Shown piece after piece: positions 24,187 through 32,217 of a DNA stretch of 64,000 bases (positions are counted from its first letter, which is position 1; every line of letters starts with the position of its first letter). The position numbers and the translations under genes are program-made. The stretch is from the NCBI RefSeq assembly GCF_003056305.1, contig NZ_PYVX01000001.1, positions 744,001 to 808,000 of the forward strand, in the 5' to 3' direction. The DNA comes from Halomonas denitrificans (GTDB lineage: Bacteria > Pseudomonadota > Gammaproteobacteria > Pseudomonadales > Halomonadaceae). The notes under the pieces are model-generated. The model was not told the origin of the DNA and did not search any database. It worked only from the letters and a program-made list of their open reading frames with translations.

Positions 24187-24289
24187 CGCGGCGGGGATTA
24201 GGGCAGAATTACCGTTGATCCTCGTTATTGCTCGGCAAAACCCGAGCCTGGAAGATCCACATGACGCTTTTTGACCATAGGATGACGTA

Positions 24290-24877
24290 ATGGAAACACT
24301 CGGCCCGCGCATCAAGAAACTTCGGCTGGAGGCCAAGCTCAACAAGGCGGCCCTGGCACGCAGGGTCGGGGTGTCAGACGTCACGATCTCCTACTGGGAA
24401 TCGGGCGCCATCAAGCAGATCGGCCATGAACGCCTGGTCGCCCTGGCCCAGGCGCTCAACTGTCCGCTGTCGCGGCTGCTCGAGGACGAGGGATCCCATG
24501 CCTCGCCGCTCTACCTGCGCCGCCAGCTGCCGCTGCCCTGGCAGGACGGCAAGCAGCGGGTCATCGAGCTGCCGATCGAGATGGTCCCCGGGCAGCGCTG
24601 GGACGGCGACTGCCACCTGGTAACCCCCGCGCCGGGCGAGCCGTTCGATTTCCTGATGGAGGGCGACCTGGTGGCCATCGCGACCAGCGACATCTTCCGC
24701 CAGCCCGGCCTCTACCTGATCGAGGACGACGGCGAGCTGGCGATCCGGCGGGTCACCCAGGGTCCCACCGGGGAGCTGATCTTCCAGCGCCAGGACAGCG
24801 ATGAGCTCATCCCCTACGCGCCCAGCTGCCGACTGATCGGCAAGCTGGTGGCGCACTGGCGCGCCCAGCCGCTCTGA
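24290..24877 (+). CDS. XRE-family regulator with S24 (LexA/CI-like) C-terminal domain lacking the catalytic pair
   Basis: A 195-residue protein. Residues about 6-62 form an HTH_3 DNA-binding domain (RIKKLRLEAKLNKAALARRVGV). Residues about 85-190 match the beta-rich S24 peptidase fold of LexA and phage CI repressors. In the place of the usual SMEPT..GD motif it has FDFLMEGDLVAIA without the serine, and at the usual catalytic lysine position it has AIRRV. It is thus probably a repressor that cannot self-cleave. No phage genes surround it, and its target is unknown. It converges on the lipoprotein gene, ending five bases from it. Confidence 0.82.
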   Translation: METLGPRIKKLRLEAKLNKAALARRVGVSDVTISYWESGAIKQIGHERLVALAQALNCPLSRLLEDEGSHASPLYLRRQLPLPWQDGKQRVIELPIEMVPGQRWDGDCHLVTPAPGEPFDFLMEGDLVAIATSDIFRQPGLYLIEDDGELAIRRVTQGPTGELIFQRQDSDELIPYAPSCRLIGKLVAHWRAQPL

Positions 24878-24881
24878 GCCG

Positions 24882-25478
24882 CTACTCGATCTCCATCACC
24901 TCCACGCGATCCTGGGTGCGGCGCGTCTCATCGCCGATCAGGAAGCGCTTGGTGTAGCGGGCCACCTGCCCCAGGCCGTGACGCGACTGCTCGACCAGCG
25001 GCCCCTGAAGGTGCTCGTTCTCCTCGCCCAGCCGCTCGCGCACCGCTGCCGGCTGCACGCTGCCCTCCTGCACCTCGACCACCACCAGGTAGTCGCCATC
25101 GGGCAACCCGCTGCCGGGGCCGAAAGGCCCGGCCACAAAGCCGCCCTCGGCCACCGACACCCGCTCCCGCCAGCGCACCCCGCTGAGCTCGCGCTCCACC
25201 AGCACCTGCAGGCGGGTATCGGCGGGCAGGTTGGTCTCGCCCTCGACCGTCAGGCGCCGGTCGCTGCCCAGGCGCGAGGTGACATCGATCGTCACCGGCT
25301 CCTCGAAGGGGGGCACCGCGGGGGTCGGCTCCGGCGCGGGCTCGGAAGTCGGCTCCGCCATCTCGGCCACCGGCTCCGGGTCGTCCGGCGCACTCGCCGC
25401 CTCCTCCTCGCTGCCGCCGCAGCCCGCCAGCCACATCAGCATCACGCCTGCCCCGATCGCTCGACACCACGCTGTCAT
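24882..25478 (-). CDS. Putative lipoprotein of unknown function
   Basis: A 198-residue protein with a signal peptide and lipobox LAGC (Cys about residue 20), then an acidic, Pro/Glu/Ala-rich linker (about 24-60), then a beta-rich domain (IDVTSRLGSDRRLTVEGETNL region, GLPDGDYLVVVEV). It probably sits in the envelope with its domain held away from the membrane by the linker. The fold is not recognised. The gene is monocistronic, convergent with the XRE regulator. Confidence 0.75.
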   Translation of the reverse strand: MTAWCRAIGAGVMLMWLAGCGGSEEEAASAPDDPEPVAEMAEPTSEPAPEPTPAVPPFEEPVTIDVTSRLGSDRRLTVEGETNLPADTRLQVLVERELSGVRWRERVSVAEGGFVAGPFGPGSGLPDGDYLVVVEVQEGSVQPAAVRERLGEENEHLQGPLVEQSRHGLGQVARYTKRFLIGDETRRTQDRVEVMEIE

Positions 25479-25539
25479 GCACGCCTCCCGCCTCGTCGAT
25501 GAGTGACCAGACTATCATTCCCGGTCCTGACAGGAAGGC

Positions 25540-25863
25540 TCATGAACGCTCCGCGCAGTCGCGGCAGAGCGTCGTGTAGGGCAGTGCCCGCAGCCGACCC
25601 TCGCCGATGGGCTCGCCGCACTGCTCGCAGGCGTCGCCCTCCCCCGCCTCGAGGCGCTTCAGCGCATGCAGCACCTGGCGCAGCTCGTCTTCCGCCTCCT
25701 GCTGGAGGGCCTCGATGACCTCGTCATTCACGACCTCGGCCGACTGGTCCTCCGTGTCCTTGTCCAGCGGACCGCCCTTCTGCTCCTTGTGGGCCTGGTA
25801 GCGATCGAACCGCTCGATCAGCTCCTCGCGCAACGCTTCGAGTTCCTGCTTGCGATCCGCCAT
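25540..25863 (-). CDS. DksA/TraR-type zinc finger protein
   Basis: A 107-residue protein with an N-terminal coiled coil (MADRKQELEALREELIERF) and a C-terminal four-cysteine zinc finger CEQCGEPIGEGRLRALPY ending in CRDC. It is shorter than DksA (151) and fits the small TraR/DksA-like group that can bind RNA polymerase in the secondary channel. The start at 25863 is preceded by GGAGAG; the in-frame extension to 25929 is arginine-rich and unlike the family. Its action on stringent-type control is inferred from the family. Confidence 0.88.
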   Translation of the reverse strand: MADRKQELEALREELIERFDRYQAHKEQKGGPLDKDTEDQSAEVVNDEVIEALQQEAEDELRQVLHALKRLEAGEGDACEQCGEPIGEGRLRALPYTTLCRDCAERS

Positions 25864-26012
25864 GACAGCTCTCCTTTCCTCGCGTCGTGAGCGCACCGGC
25901 TTCGGCGGCCGGCCTCGCTCGGCTTCCATCGTCCGGGCCTATCCCCGAGCGTCGCCACCCTCACCGCTCGGCGTCCGGCATCGTGAGGGCTCGCCGTGCG
26001 CAGCGCGATGGG

Positions 26013-26120
26013 TGGCCCGCCGGATGGCCCGCCGGATGGCCCGGCTCGATGGTCCTTGTTGATCGACCCTGTTTATCGACCCTTGCTTAATAGCCCTTCC
26101 TTGATAGTCCTTCTTTATAG
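26013..26120. repeat. Short and degenerate tandem repeats
   Basis: A 12-base unit TGGCCCGCCGGA is repeated exactly twice, with a third partial copy (26013-26044). It is followed by about five degenerate 13-15 base units of the form ATaGyCCTTsyTT (26048-26120). The segment lies between the DksA-like gene and the small gene at 26191; the peptides read across it are low-complexity and not gene-like. Confidence 0.7.
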
Positions 26121-26190
26121 CAGAGCGTTCCCGCCCCGGACGCTGATGCGGATCACGCCCCGGCGCGTCGAGCATCTTCGGGCTTCCGCC

Positions 26191-26430
26191 CTAGGCCATG
26201 TCCAGGGCGTCGTATCCCGCTTCGGTCAACGACAGCCGATCGGGCGCCTCGTTCCCCCGGTGGCGCTCGACCGTGATCAGCCCCTCGGCCTCCAGGGCGT
26301 CGATGTCCTCCCGCAGTGCCTCCTCCAGGCTGTCGTCGCCGGGATGGCCGAAGGGCGCGGCCAGCACGCCGCCGTGCTGCAGCACACGAGCCAGCAGCTC
26401 TCTCTGGTGGTCGGTAAGATCGATGCTCAT
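26191..26430 (-). CDS. Small hypothetical protein, possibly winged-helix-like
   Basis: A 79-residue acidic protein (MSIDLTDHQRELLARVLQHG at the start). Helix-rich N-terminal part, then EDIDALEAEGLITVERH, a recognition-helix and wing-like pattern, then LTEAGYDALDMA. A strong AGGAGGGG site precedes the ATG at 26430, so it is very likely a gene. The family is not recognised; a small DNA-binding or adaptor role is only a guess from pattern. Confidence 0.65.
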   Translation of the reverse strand: MSIDLTDHQRELLARVLQHGGVLAAPFGHPGDDSLEEALREDIDALEAEGLITVERHRGNEAPDRLSLTEAGYDALDMA

Positions 26431-26734
26431 CGCTTCCCCTCCTGTGCGTGGATGTCGATCGAGGTTTCGTACGGCCAGTATGGACGACACTCGCCCCACG
26501 AGGGCCGGCAGGCCCGTGGCGGCCGGGCGACTGCACGGCGAGCCGCCACGGGAGTTGACGCCGACCGCCAACCATGACACCTTGTGTCCAGTTGGTTAGC
26601 AAGATGCATATTGTCAGTAGTAGTCGAATCCTTTCGGTTGTCTGGTTATATCCCCTTGTTTTACCCACTAGCATTCGGGGCTACACCCGGTAATTTCGTA
26701 TCCGGCGCATCGCGCCAAAGAAAGGAGTCATGAC
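26431..26734. other. Intergenic region and likely long leader of the cold shock gene
   Basis: 304 bases without a supported gene between the divergent small gene and the cold shock gene. The half near the cold shock gene is AT-rich, which fits a long untranslated leader as in cspA genes. No clear promoter pair could be assigned. Confidence 0.5.
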
Positions 26735-26938
26735 ATGGCTACTGGCACTGTTAAGTGGTTCAACGACGCAAAAGGCTTTGGCTTCATCACCCCGACCGAC
26801 GGTGGCGATGACCTCTTTGCCCACTTCTCCGAAATCAAGGCTGAAGGCTTCAAGTCCCTCCAGGACGGCCAGCAGGTCTCCTTCGACGTGGTTCAGGGCA
26901 AGAAAGGCCTGCAGGCTTCCAACATCGAAGCCATCTGA
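26735..26938 (+). CDS. CspA-family cold shock protein
   Basis: A 67-residue single cold shock domain with both nucleic-acid-binding motifs, KGFGFI (RNP1) and DLFAHF (RNP2). It acts as an RNA chaperone or transcription antiterminator. The ATG at 26735 has AAAGGAG upstream. The codon pattern (GGCTTC, AAGGCT) is that of a highly expressed gene. It is monocistronic with its own hairpin downstream; cold induction cannot be judged from sequence. Confidence 0.95.
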   Translation: MATGTVKWFNDAKGFGFITPTDGGDDLFAHFSEIKAEGFKSLQDGQQVSFDVVQGKKGLQASNIEAI

Positions 26939-26982
26939 TCTCCGATCAGACAGACCTCATCTAGCCGCAAGGCTACGAGCAT

Positions 26983-27006
26983 CAAGGCCCGCTGACGCGG
27001 GCCTTG
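26983..27006 (+). terminator. Hairpin after the cold shock gene
   Basis: Stem CAAGGCCCGC / GCGGGCCTTG with a TGAC loop, 45 bases after the stop, followed by a weak T-containing tail (GTGTTTCT). Confidence 0.7.
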
Positions 27007-27354
27007 GTGTTTCTGCGTGTCCGATTCCCCCGCATGAGCCGACCCTCTCTCCTCCGGCCGCGGCCGGCCGCCTGACTTGGCACGACAACGCCGGTCCACA
27101 TGGCTCCGGCTCGCCTGACCGGCAGCCCCCTCTTCGCCCCTCCCCCCATTGCGACGCCTGGCTTGCCCAAGCACACGACGAAGGAGCCTGCCTGAACCTC
27201 GCTTGCCCCTGCCCGTTCATCCGGCAGGACCCGACCTTCAGTCCGCCCGTCGCACCGTTGGCATCGTCGTTACAGCACAGCCCCCGTCGTCAATCGCCTA
27301 CATCCACGCCCCGGCACTGAGCGTACCGTTGGGACTAACAGGGAGGACTGGACG
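27007..27354. other. Non-coding stretch
   Basis: About 350 bases with no supported gene, RNA or repeat. The short frames here have no ribosome site or family-like protein. Confidence 0.5.
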
Positions 27355-27543
27355 ATGTCGGAGATCACCATCATGCCGGCCCCGATGCGACGCTGGGTGA
27401 CGATGTGCCCATGCGGGGCCTCCGAAATCCGCGCCGAGGAGGGACCACGCTGGAGGATGTTCACGCTGAGGAAGCTCGAGGAGAAGCGCTACCACATCCA
27501 CTGCCATGCCTGTGGCCATGCCAACGAGCAATGGATCGGCTAG
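27355..27543 (+). CDS. Small zinc-ribbon-like hypothetical protein
   Basis: A 62-residue protein with two metal-binding pairs, CPCG (about 18-21) and CHACGH (about 49-54), which suggests a zinc ribbon. A GGAGGA site precedes the ATG. It is not recognised beyond that. Its stop overlaps by four bases the original (pre-mutation) end of the convergent SRAP gene. Confidence 0.65.
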   Translation: MSEITIMPAPMRRWVTMCPCGASEIRAEEGPRWRMFTLRKLEEKRYHIHCHACGHANEQWIG

Positions 27544-28202
27544 GCGTCGAGAGGCGCGATCAGTTGCGCATCGTCCTGATCGGGACGGTTCACCCGCGGG
27601 CTCACCGGCCAGTGGATGATCCGCCCCGCCGCCAGATGATGCACCACTCCACGAATCGTCTCGCGGTCGGTCAGGTGCGGGTCGAGTCAGGGCGCCAGGC
27701 TCGTCTCGTCCAGCACCACCGGCATGCGGTCGTGGATCTCGTGCGCCACGCCGCGGGCCGGCTCGGTCAGGATGGCGCAGCCGGGCCTGCCGTCCGGCCG
27801 AGCGCTCCAGATGCCCGCCAGCCAGAGCGGATCGCGATCTTCCCGGCACAGGAAGTACGGCTGCTTACTGCCCTCCAGTGGCCGCCACTCGTACCAGCCA
27901 TCCGCCGGCACGAGGCAGCGGTGATGGGCGAAGGCCCCGCGGAAGTAGTTCGAGGTGGCCACCTTCTCGACGGTGGCGTTGATCGGCTCCGGCGCGCCCT
28001 CCCTGGCCCAGTGCGGCCGATAGCCCCACCACGCCTCGTCCATCGACAGCGGCGCGTCATCGCTCGGATGACGCACCACCGTGATCCAGGTGCCCGGCGC
28101 CACGTTGTAGCGCGGCGCGACTTCCCCGGCCGCCTCCAGCGGCAGGCGCAGGGCCCGGGAGAGCCGGGGCGTGGCGCTGTAGAGCGCGAAACGACCACAC
28201 AT
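27540..28202 (-). pseudogene. yedK: SRAP (YedK/HMCES-type) gene interrupted by an in-frame TGA
   Basis: SRAP proteins protect abasic sites in single-stranded DNA by a covalent link through Cys2. The reading frame begins MCGRFALYSATPRLSRALR (Cys2 present), has the AP-site region PRYNVAP, the conserved NATVEK, CLVPADGWYEW, and HDRMPVVL. After residue 171 a TGA (27687-27689) stops it, but the same frame continues for 48 codons (LDPHLTDRETIRG, then HWPVSPRVN) to a TAG at 27540-27542, restoring the usual length of 220. TCA on the plus strand where CCA would encode Trp shows a single C-to-T change. The first 171 residues hold the known catalytic residues, but the missing C-terminal strands make function doubtful. 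A sequencing error is possible. Confidence 0.85.
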
Positions 28203-28358
28203 GGATCACCAGCATTCGGATACTCTGCTTCACTGTAGACCCGCCGGCAGCCTGCCGTGTCGTTGCCCCCGAAGCGCGCGCCCGCCGATCGCCCCGGGGT
28301 TGGGCAGAAAGTGATCAGGGCTGGTAGACTATGCGCCATCCCGACCGACACCCCCGTG

Positions 28359-29360
28359 ATGCCGATGCAAGCGCTCGACCGCACCTTCTCCGTGGCCCCC
28401 ATGATGGACTGGACGACCCGCGACTACCGCGCGTTCGCCCGTACCCTGACACGCCGCGCCCTGCTCTATACCGAGATGGTGACCACCGGCGCCATCCTGC
28501 ACGGCAGCCCGCGCTCGCGTTTCCTGGGATATGACGAGGTCGAGCATCCCCTCGCCCTGCAGCTCGGCGGCAGCGACGCCGGCGAGCTCGCCGAGTGCGC
28601 GGCCATCGCCGAGGCGTGGGGCTATGACGAGGTCAACCTCAACGTCGGCTGCCCGAGCGACCGGGTGCAGAACAACTTGATCGGCGCCTGCCTGATGGGC
28701 CATCCGGAGAAGGTCGCCGATGCCGTGCGCGCCATGCAGGCGGCGGTGTCGATCCCGGTCACCGTGAAGTGCCGCATCGGCATCGACGACCAGGACGAGG
28801 ATGCCGACCTCTCGCGCTTCATCGCCACGGTGGCCGACGCCGGCTGCGACACCTTCATCGTGCACGCCCGCAAGGCGTGGCTCGAGGGGCTCTCCCCCAA
28901 GGAGAACCGCGACGTGCCGCCGCTCAACTACCCGCGGGTGCACCGCCTCAAGGCGAGCCGCCCCGAGCTGCACATCGGCATCAACGGCGGCATCAAGACC
29001 CTGGACGAGTGCCGCGCGCAGCTCGACCACGTCGACAGCGTGATGGTCGGCCGCGAGGCCTACCAGAACCCCTGGCTGCTGGCCGGCGTGGACGCCGCCC
29101 TCTACGGCGAGCCGGGCCCGGCCGAGAGCCGCCACGCCGCGGCCCGCGCGCTGCGCCCCTACATCGCCCGCCGCCTCGACGAGGGGGCGAAGCTCAACCA
29201 CGTCACCCGTCACCTGCTGGGCCTCTTCCAGGGCCAGCCGGGCGGGCGCAAGTTCCGCCGCCACCTCTCCGAGAACGCCCATCGCGAGGGCGCGGGCCTG
29301 CAGGTCTTCGACGACGCCCTGGGCCTGGTCGCCGAATGCGAGACGGCCGAGGTGGCTTAA
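28359..29360 (+). CDS. dusA: tRNA-dihydrouridine(20/20a) synthase
   Basis: FMN enzyme reducing U20/U20a in the tRNA D-loop. From the ATG at 28359 it has 333 residues and opens MPMQALDRTFSVAPMMDWT, the DusA hallmark. NVGCPSDRVQNN contains the catalytic Cys, and HARKAWLEGLSPKENR marks the DusA subfamily. The frame upstream to 28257 is not family-like; an ATG at 28365 is also possible. Monocistronic, divergent from the SRAP gene. Confidence 0.94.
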   Translation: MPMQALDRTFSVAPMMDWTTRDYRAFARTLTRRALLYTEMVTTGAILHGSPRSRFLGYDEVEHPLALQLGGSDAGELAECAAIAEAWGYDEVNLNVGCPSDRVQNNLIGACLMGHPEKVADAVRAMQAAVSIPVTVKCRIGIDDQDEDADLSRFIATVADAGCDTFIVHARKAWLEGLSPKENRDVPPLNYPRVHRLKASRPELHIGINGGIKTLDECRAQLDHVDSVMVGREAYQNPWLLAGVDAALYGEPGPAESRHAAARALRPYIARRLDEGAKLNHVTRHLLGLFQGQPGGRKFRRHLSENAHREGAGLQVFDDALGLVAECETAEVA

Positions 29361-29403
29361 GGCCTCCGCCCTCGCCACCGAGCCACTCCCTCTGAAACGC
29401 GAA

Positions 29404-29427
29404 ACGGCGCCGATCGCTCGGCGCCGT
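29404..29427. terminator. Hairpin between convergent dusA and the AstE-like gene
   Basis: A 10-base perfect stem ACGGCGCCGA / TCGGCGCCGT with a four-base loop. T-rich tails are weak on both sides. Confidence 0.55.
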
Positions 29428-29472
29428 GGTCGTATGGGGGCTCACAACATTGAAGAGGAGCGGCCGGGACGC

Positions 29473-30504
29473 TCAGTAGAGTGCGTCGGGGGGCGGCTCG
29501 AGGCTCGACTGGAAGTCCTCGATGGCGCTCTCGGCCTCCTCGATGGCGTCGAAGCGGGCGATATGGAAGAGCGCCTCGCCCTCGTTGGCCAGCGGCAGTC
29601 GGCTCATGCCGATGACGATGCCGTCCGCCACCGCGCGCACCTCGCCCTCGGCGTTGCCGAAGGGGTCGGCCACGCGCCCCAGCAGCTCGCCCTTGGCCAC
29701 CCGGGCGCCGAGGCGCACCTTCGGGCGCAGGATGCCGTCGATGGGCGCCCGCGCCCAGCTCGAGCCGTTGGCCACCTCGGCGGCCGGCACCGGGCGGCGG
29801 CGATGCTCGCCGGTCAGCATGCCGAGCCGGCGCATCACCCGCAGCACGCCCCTCACCCCCGGGGTGATCGCCCACTGGTCGAAGCGCAGTGCCTCCCCCG
29901 CCTCGTAGGTGAGCACCGGGATGCCGCGGTTCTGCGCGTAGTGGCGCAGGCTGCCCTCGCGCAGGTCGGCGTTGAGGATCACCGGCGCGCCGAAGGCGTT
30001 GGCCATGCGCTCGGTCTCGCCGCCGGGGACGAGCTGGGCGCGGATCTGCGGCAGGTTGGTGCGATGGATCGCCCCGGTGTGCAGGTCGATGATGTGGCTG
30101 GCCTGATCGACGATCTGCTCGCGGAACAGCGCCGCCACCCGGCCGCCCAGCGAGCCCGACTCGCTGCCCGGGAAGCAGCGGTTGAGGTCGCGCCGATCCG
30201 GCAGGTAGCGGCTGTGCTGCACGAAGCCGAAGACGTTGACGATGGGCACGCCGATCAGCGTGCCGCGCAGCCCCTGGAGCTGCTTGGAGCGCAGCAGGCG
30301 GCGCACGATCTCCACGCCGTTGATCTCGTCGCCGTGGATGCCGCCGCAGACCAGCAGCACCGGCCCCGACTGCCGGCCATGCACCACCTCCAGGGGAATG
30401 TAGAGCGGCGCGTGGGTATAGAGGCGCGCCACGGGCACGTCGATCTGGGTGCGCGATCCCGGCGCCACCCTGGTGCCGGCGATCTCGAAGGGGGAACGGG
30501 CCAT
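29473..30504 (-). CDS. Succinylglutamate desuccinylase/aspartoacylase family zinc hydrolase
   Basis: A 343-residue member of the M14-like AstE/AspA group. Zinc ligands are seen in GGIHGDEINGVE (His57 and Glu60) and DLHTG (His143). The C-terminal part has a lipoyl-like half-barrel (DGILRPKVRLGARVAKGELL). Such enzymes remove acyl groups from N-acyl amino acids; in Halomonas one relative (DoeB) acts in ectoine breakdown, but no doe genes are nearby, so the substrate is left open. It is monocistronic and divergent from the TetR gene. Confidence 0.85.
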   Translation of the reverse strand: MARSPFEIAGTRVAPGSRTQIDVPVARLYTHAPLYIPLEVVHGRQSGPVLLVCGGIHGDEINGVEIVRRLLRSKQLQGLRGTLIGVPIVNVFGFVQHSRYLPDRRDLNRCFPGSESGSLGGRVAALFREQIVDQASHIIDLHTGAIHRTNLPQIRAQLVPGGETERMANAFGAPVILNADLREGSLRHYAQNRGIPVLTYEAGEALRFDQWAITPGVRGVLRVMRRLGMLTGEHRRRPVPAAEVANGSSWARAPIDGILRPKVRLGARVAKGELLGRVADPFGNAEGEVRAVADGIVIGMSRLPLANEGEALFHIARFDAIEEAESAIEDFQSSLEPPPDALY

Positions 30505-30596
30505 GTGGCGCTCCTTGCATCACGAAACGGTGTTTTCAGGCGTTTCTTATACGCTCCTGGCCCGTGGAAGACGAGCCCGATGGCCCGCTCCGCCGA

Positions 30597-30626
30597 TTAC
30601 ATATCCATACATACATGAATGTAAAA
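30597..30626. promoter_or_regulatory. AcrR/TtgR-like operator in front of the TetR regulator gene
   Basis: The core palindrome TACAT-N6-ATGTA (30608-30623) lies just upstream of a TAGAAT -10-like hexamer (30642-30647) for the tetR gene, so the bound repressor would cover its own -35 region. Related sequences occur before the adaptor and tolC genes. Confidence 0.7.
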
Positions 30627-30679
30627 GGCGGGCCACTCGGGTAGAATATGGAAAACCGTGACACTTTGAGAGCCCCGCC

Positions 30680-31303
30680 ATGGCCAGACGCACCAAGGCC
30701 GAAGCCGAAGCCACTCGCGAGGCACTGCTCGACGCCGCCGAGGAGGTCTTCTTCGATAATGGCGTCGCTCGTACCTCGCTGGAACAGATCGCCCGCCACG
30801 CCGGCCTGACCCGCGGCGCGGTCTACTGGCACTTCAAGAACAAGGCCGACCTCTTTCGCGCCATGCTCGACCGGGTGCGCATGCCCTTCGAGGAGCTGGT
30901 GGCGGAGACCGGCGCCTCGCATGCCTCGCCGCTGGAGACCGTCCGCCTGGGCTTCCAGCAGAGCCTGCTGCGCCTCGAGCAGCCGCGCTACCGGCGCGTG
31001 CTCGCCATCCTGATCCACCGCTGCGAATTCTTCGGCGATATCGATCCCTGCGCCATCCAGACCGAGATGGCCGGCGAATGCCTGGACGCGCTGGGCGGCT
31101 ACTTCGCCGATGCCCACCGCCTGGGACTGCTCAAGGAGGGGCTCGATCCCGAGATCGCCACGCGCCTGGTGCAGGCGATCCTCAGCGGCCTCTTCCACGA
31201 CTGGCTGCGCGATCCCGACGCCTACTCCATCTACGAGCGCGGCATGGTCCTGGTGGATGCCCAGCTTTCGCTGATCGGCCGCGACCAGGCCAAGGCGGCC
31301 TGA
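30680..31303 (+). CDS. TetR-family repressor, AcrR/TtgR type
   Basis: A 207-residue protein beginning MARRTKAEAEATREALLDAA, with the HTH segment TSLEQIARHAGLTRGAVYWHF (about 33-53), the signature of AcrR, MtrR and TtgR regulators of RND pumps. The C-terminal ligand domain (about 80-200) is of normal length. It lies near, and convergent with, the efflux operon at 32.2-38.2 kb; matching palindromes before it, the adaptor gene and tolC argue that it represses all three and itself, and is released by small hydrophobic compounds. Confidence 0.92.
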   Translation: MARRTKAEAEATREALLDAAEEVFFDNGVARTSLEQIARHAGLTRGAVYWHFKNKADLFRAMLDRVRMPFEELVAETGASHASPLETVRLGFQQSLLRLEQPRYRRVLAILIHRCEFFGDIDPCAIQTEMAGECLDALGGYFADAHRLGLLKEGLDPEIATRLVQAILSGLFHDWLRDPDAYSIYERGMVLVDAQLSLIGRDQAKAA

Positions 31304-31321
31304 TCGCGAGGTGCTGGCCCC

Positions 31322-32008
31322 TCAGGCCGAAGAACCGTTGTGCTGGCTGGCGCCGTGCAGCAGGTGCAGCCGCCTGAGTCGCGTGCGGGCATCCAGGTAG
31401 TCGCCTTCGGGCACGGCGCGGTAGCGACCGTCTCGCGGCAGGTACTTCACCAGCACCCGATGTTCCCCGACCCGTGGCGCGTCACCCGATTTGGTGGCGA
31501 GGCGCACCTCGTGGCTCGGGTCGCTCTCCAGCACCGCCATCACTTCGTCGCCGGACACGGCGGTGAGGCGCACGGGCTCCCCGAGCAGGCAGCGCGGCAG
31601 GCGCTCCGGGCCGCCGGGGCGCCGCCGGTGGAGCCGCCGATGCAGTCGCTGGCAGAGCCAGGCCGCCAGCGGTGAGGCCAGCGCGAATGCGCCCCACATC
31701 ACCAGGATCCCCAGCGGGATGCGAAAGAAGCCCAGCGGCAGCCAGCGCAGCACCGCGAGCTCCACGACCAGCGTCAGCAGGCCCGCCAGGCCGATCAGCA
31801 GGGTCAGCGACAGCGAGACCGGCACGCCGATGAACCCCAGCGAGACCAGCGCGCTGGCCAGGGTATCGTTGCGCAGGCTGTCGTGCTCGAAGAGCTCGAC
31901 CGGTGCCAGGCGCAGCGCCACCAGCAGCCAGTAGCCGGCGACCAGCGCCAGCAGCGCGACGAAGATCACCACGGGGAAGCTCAGGGCGAGCTCGATGAGG
32001 GTATCCAT
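31322..32008 (-). CDS. YqiJ-like inner membrane protein with C-terminal OB-fold-like domain
   Basis: A 228-residue protein with about four membrane helices (about 10-30, 52-72, 74-90, 97-117) followed by an Arg-rich stretch and a soluble beta domain (GEPVRLTAVSGDEVMAVLES, HRVLVKYLPRDGRY). It fits the YqiJ family, usually encoded beside the flotillin-like YqiK; no flotillin gene is present here. It sits between the TetR gene and the RND pump gene, converging with the former. Function unknown, probably membrane organisation. Confidence 0.7.
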   Translation of the reverse strand: MDTLIELALSFPVVIFVALLALVAGYWLLVALRLAPVELFEHDSLRNDTLASALVSLGFIGVPVSLSLTLLIGLAGLLTLVVELAVLRWLPLGFFRIPLGILVMWGAFALASPLAAWLCQRLHRRLHRRRPGGPERLPRCLLGEPVRLTAVSGDEVMAVLESDPSHEVRLATKSGDAPRVGEHRVLVKYLPRDGRYRAVPEGDYLDARTRLRRLHLLHGASQHNGSSA

Positions 32009-32146
32009 GCGGCGTACCTCCCGATAATACTTAGCCGACGAATGAGTCTTCTTCTCCCATCCTAGACCATCGCGAGGGCCCGTTCCTGATCCGAATCAAG
32101 GATGCATTCGCACATCCTTATAAAAAACGGCGGTCGTCATCGATGT

Positions 32147-32174
32147 AAAAAAAGGGCGCCCCGTGGGGCGCCCC
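32147..32174 (-). terminator. Intrinsic terminator of the efflux operon
   Basis: On the minus strand a GGGGCGCCCC / GGGGCGCCC stem is followed by a T7 tract, 44 bases after the RND gene stop. Confidence 0.9.
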
Positions 32175-32217
32175 TGTGCGTTCGGCGGGACCTAGCCTCC
32201 CGCCTTTCACGCCGGCA

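Noticed and set aside
24290..24877. Prophage marker (CI-like repressor)
   Set aside because: No integrase, structural or lysis gene cluster nearby; the M15 peptidase at 52.8 kb is too distant and stands alone.
25939..26175. Repeat-rich 78-codon frame on the minus strand
   Set aside because: Its peptide repeats come from the tandem DNA repeats; there is no ribosome site and it overlaps the end of a better-supported gene region.
27687..27689. TGA read as Trp or selenocysteine in the SRAP gene
   Set aside because: Many other genes in the window end in TGA, and no selenocysteine insertion hairpin was apparent after the codon; a nonsense change or sequence error is simpler.
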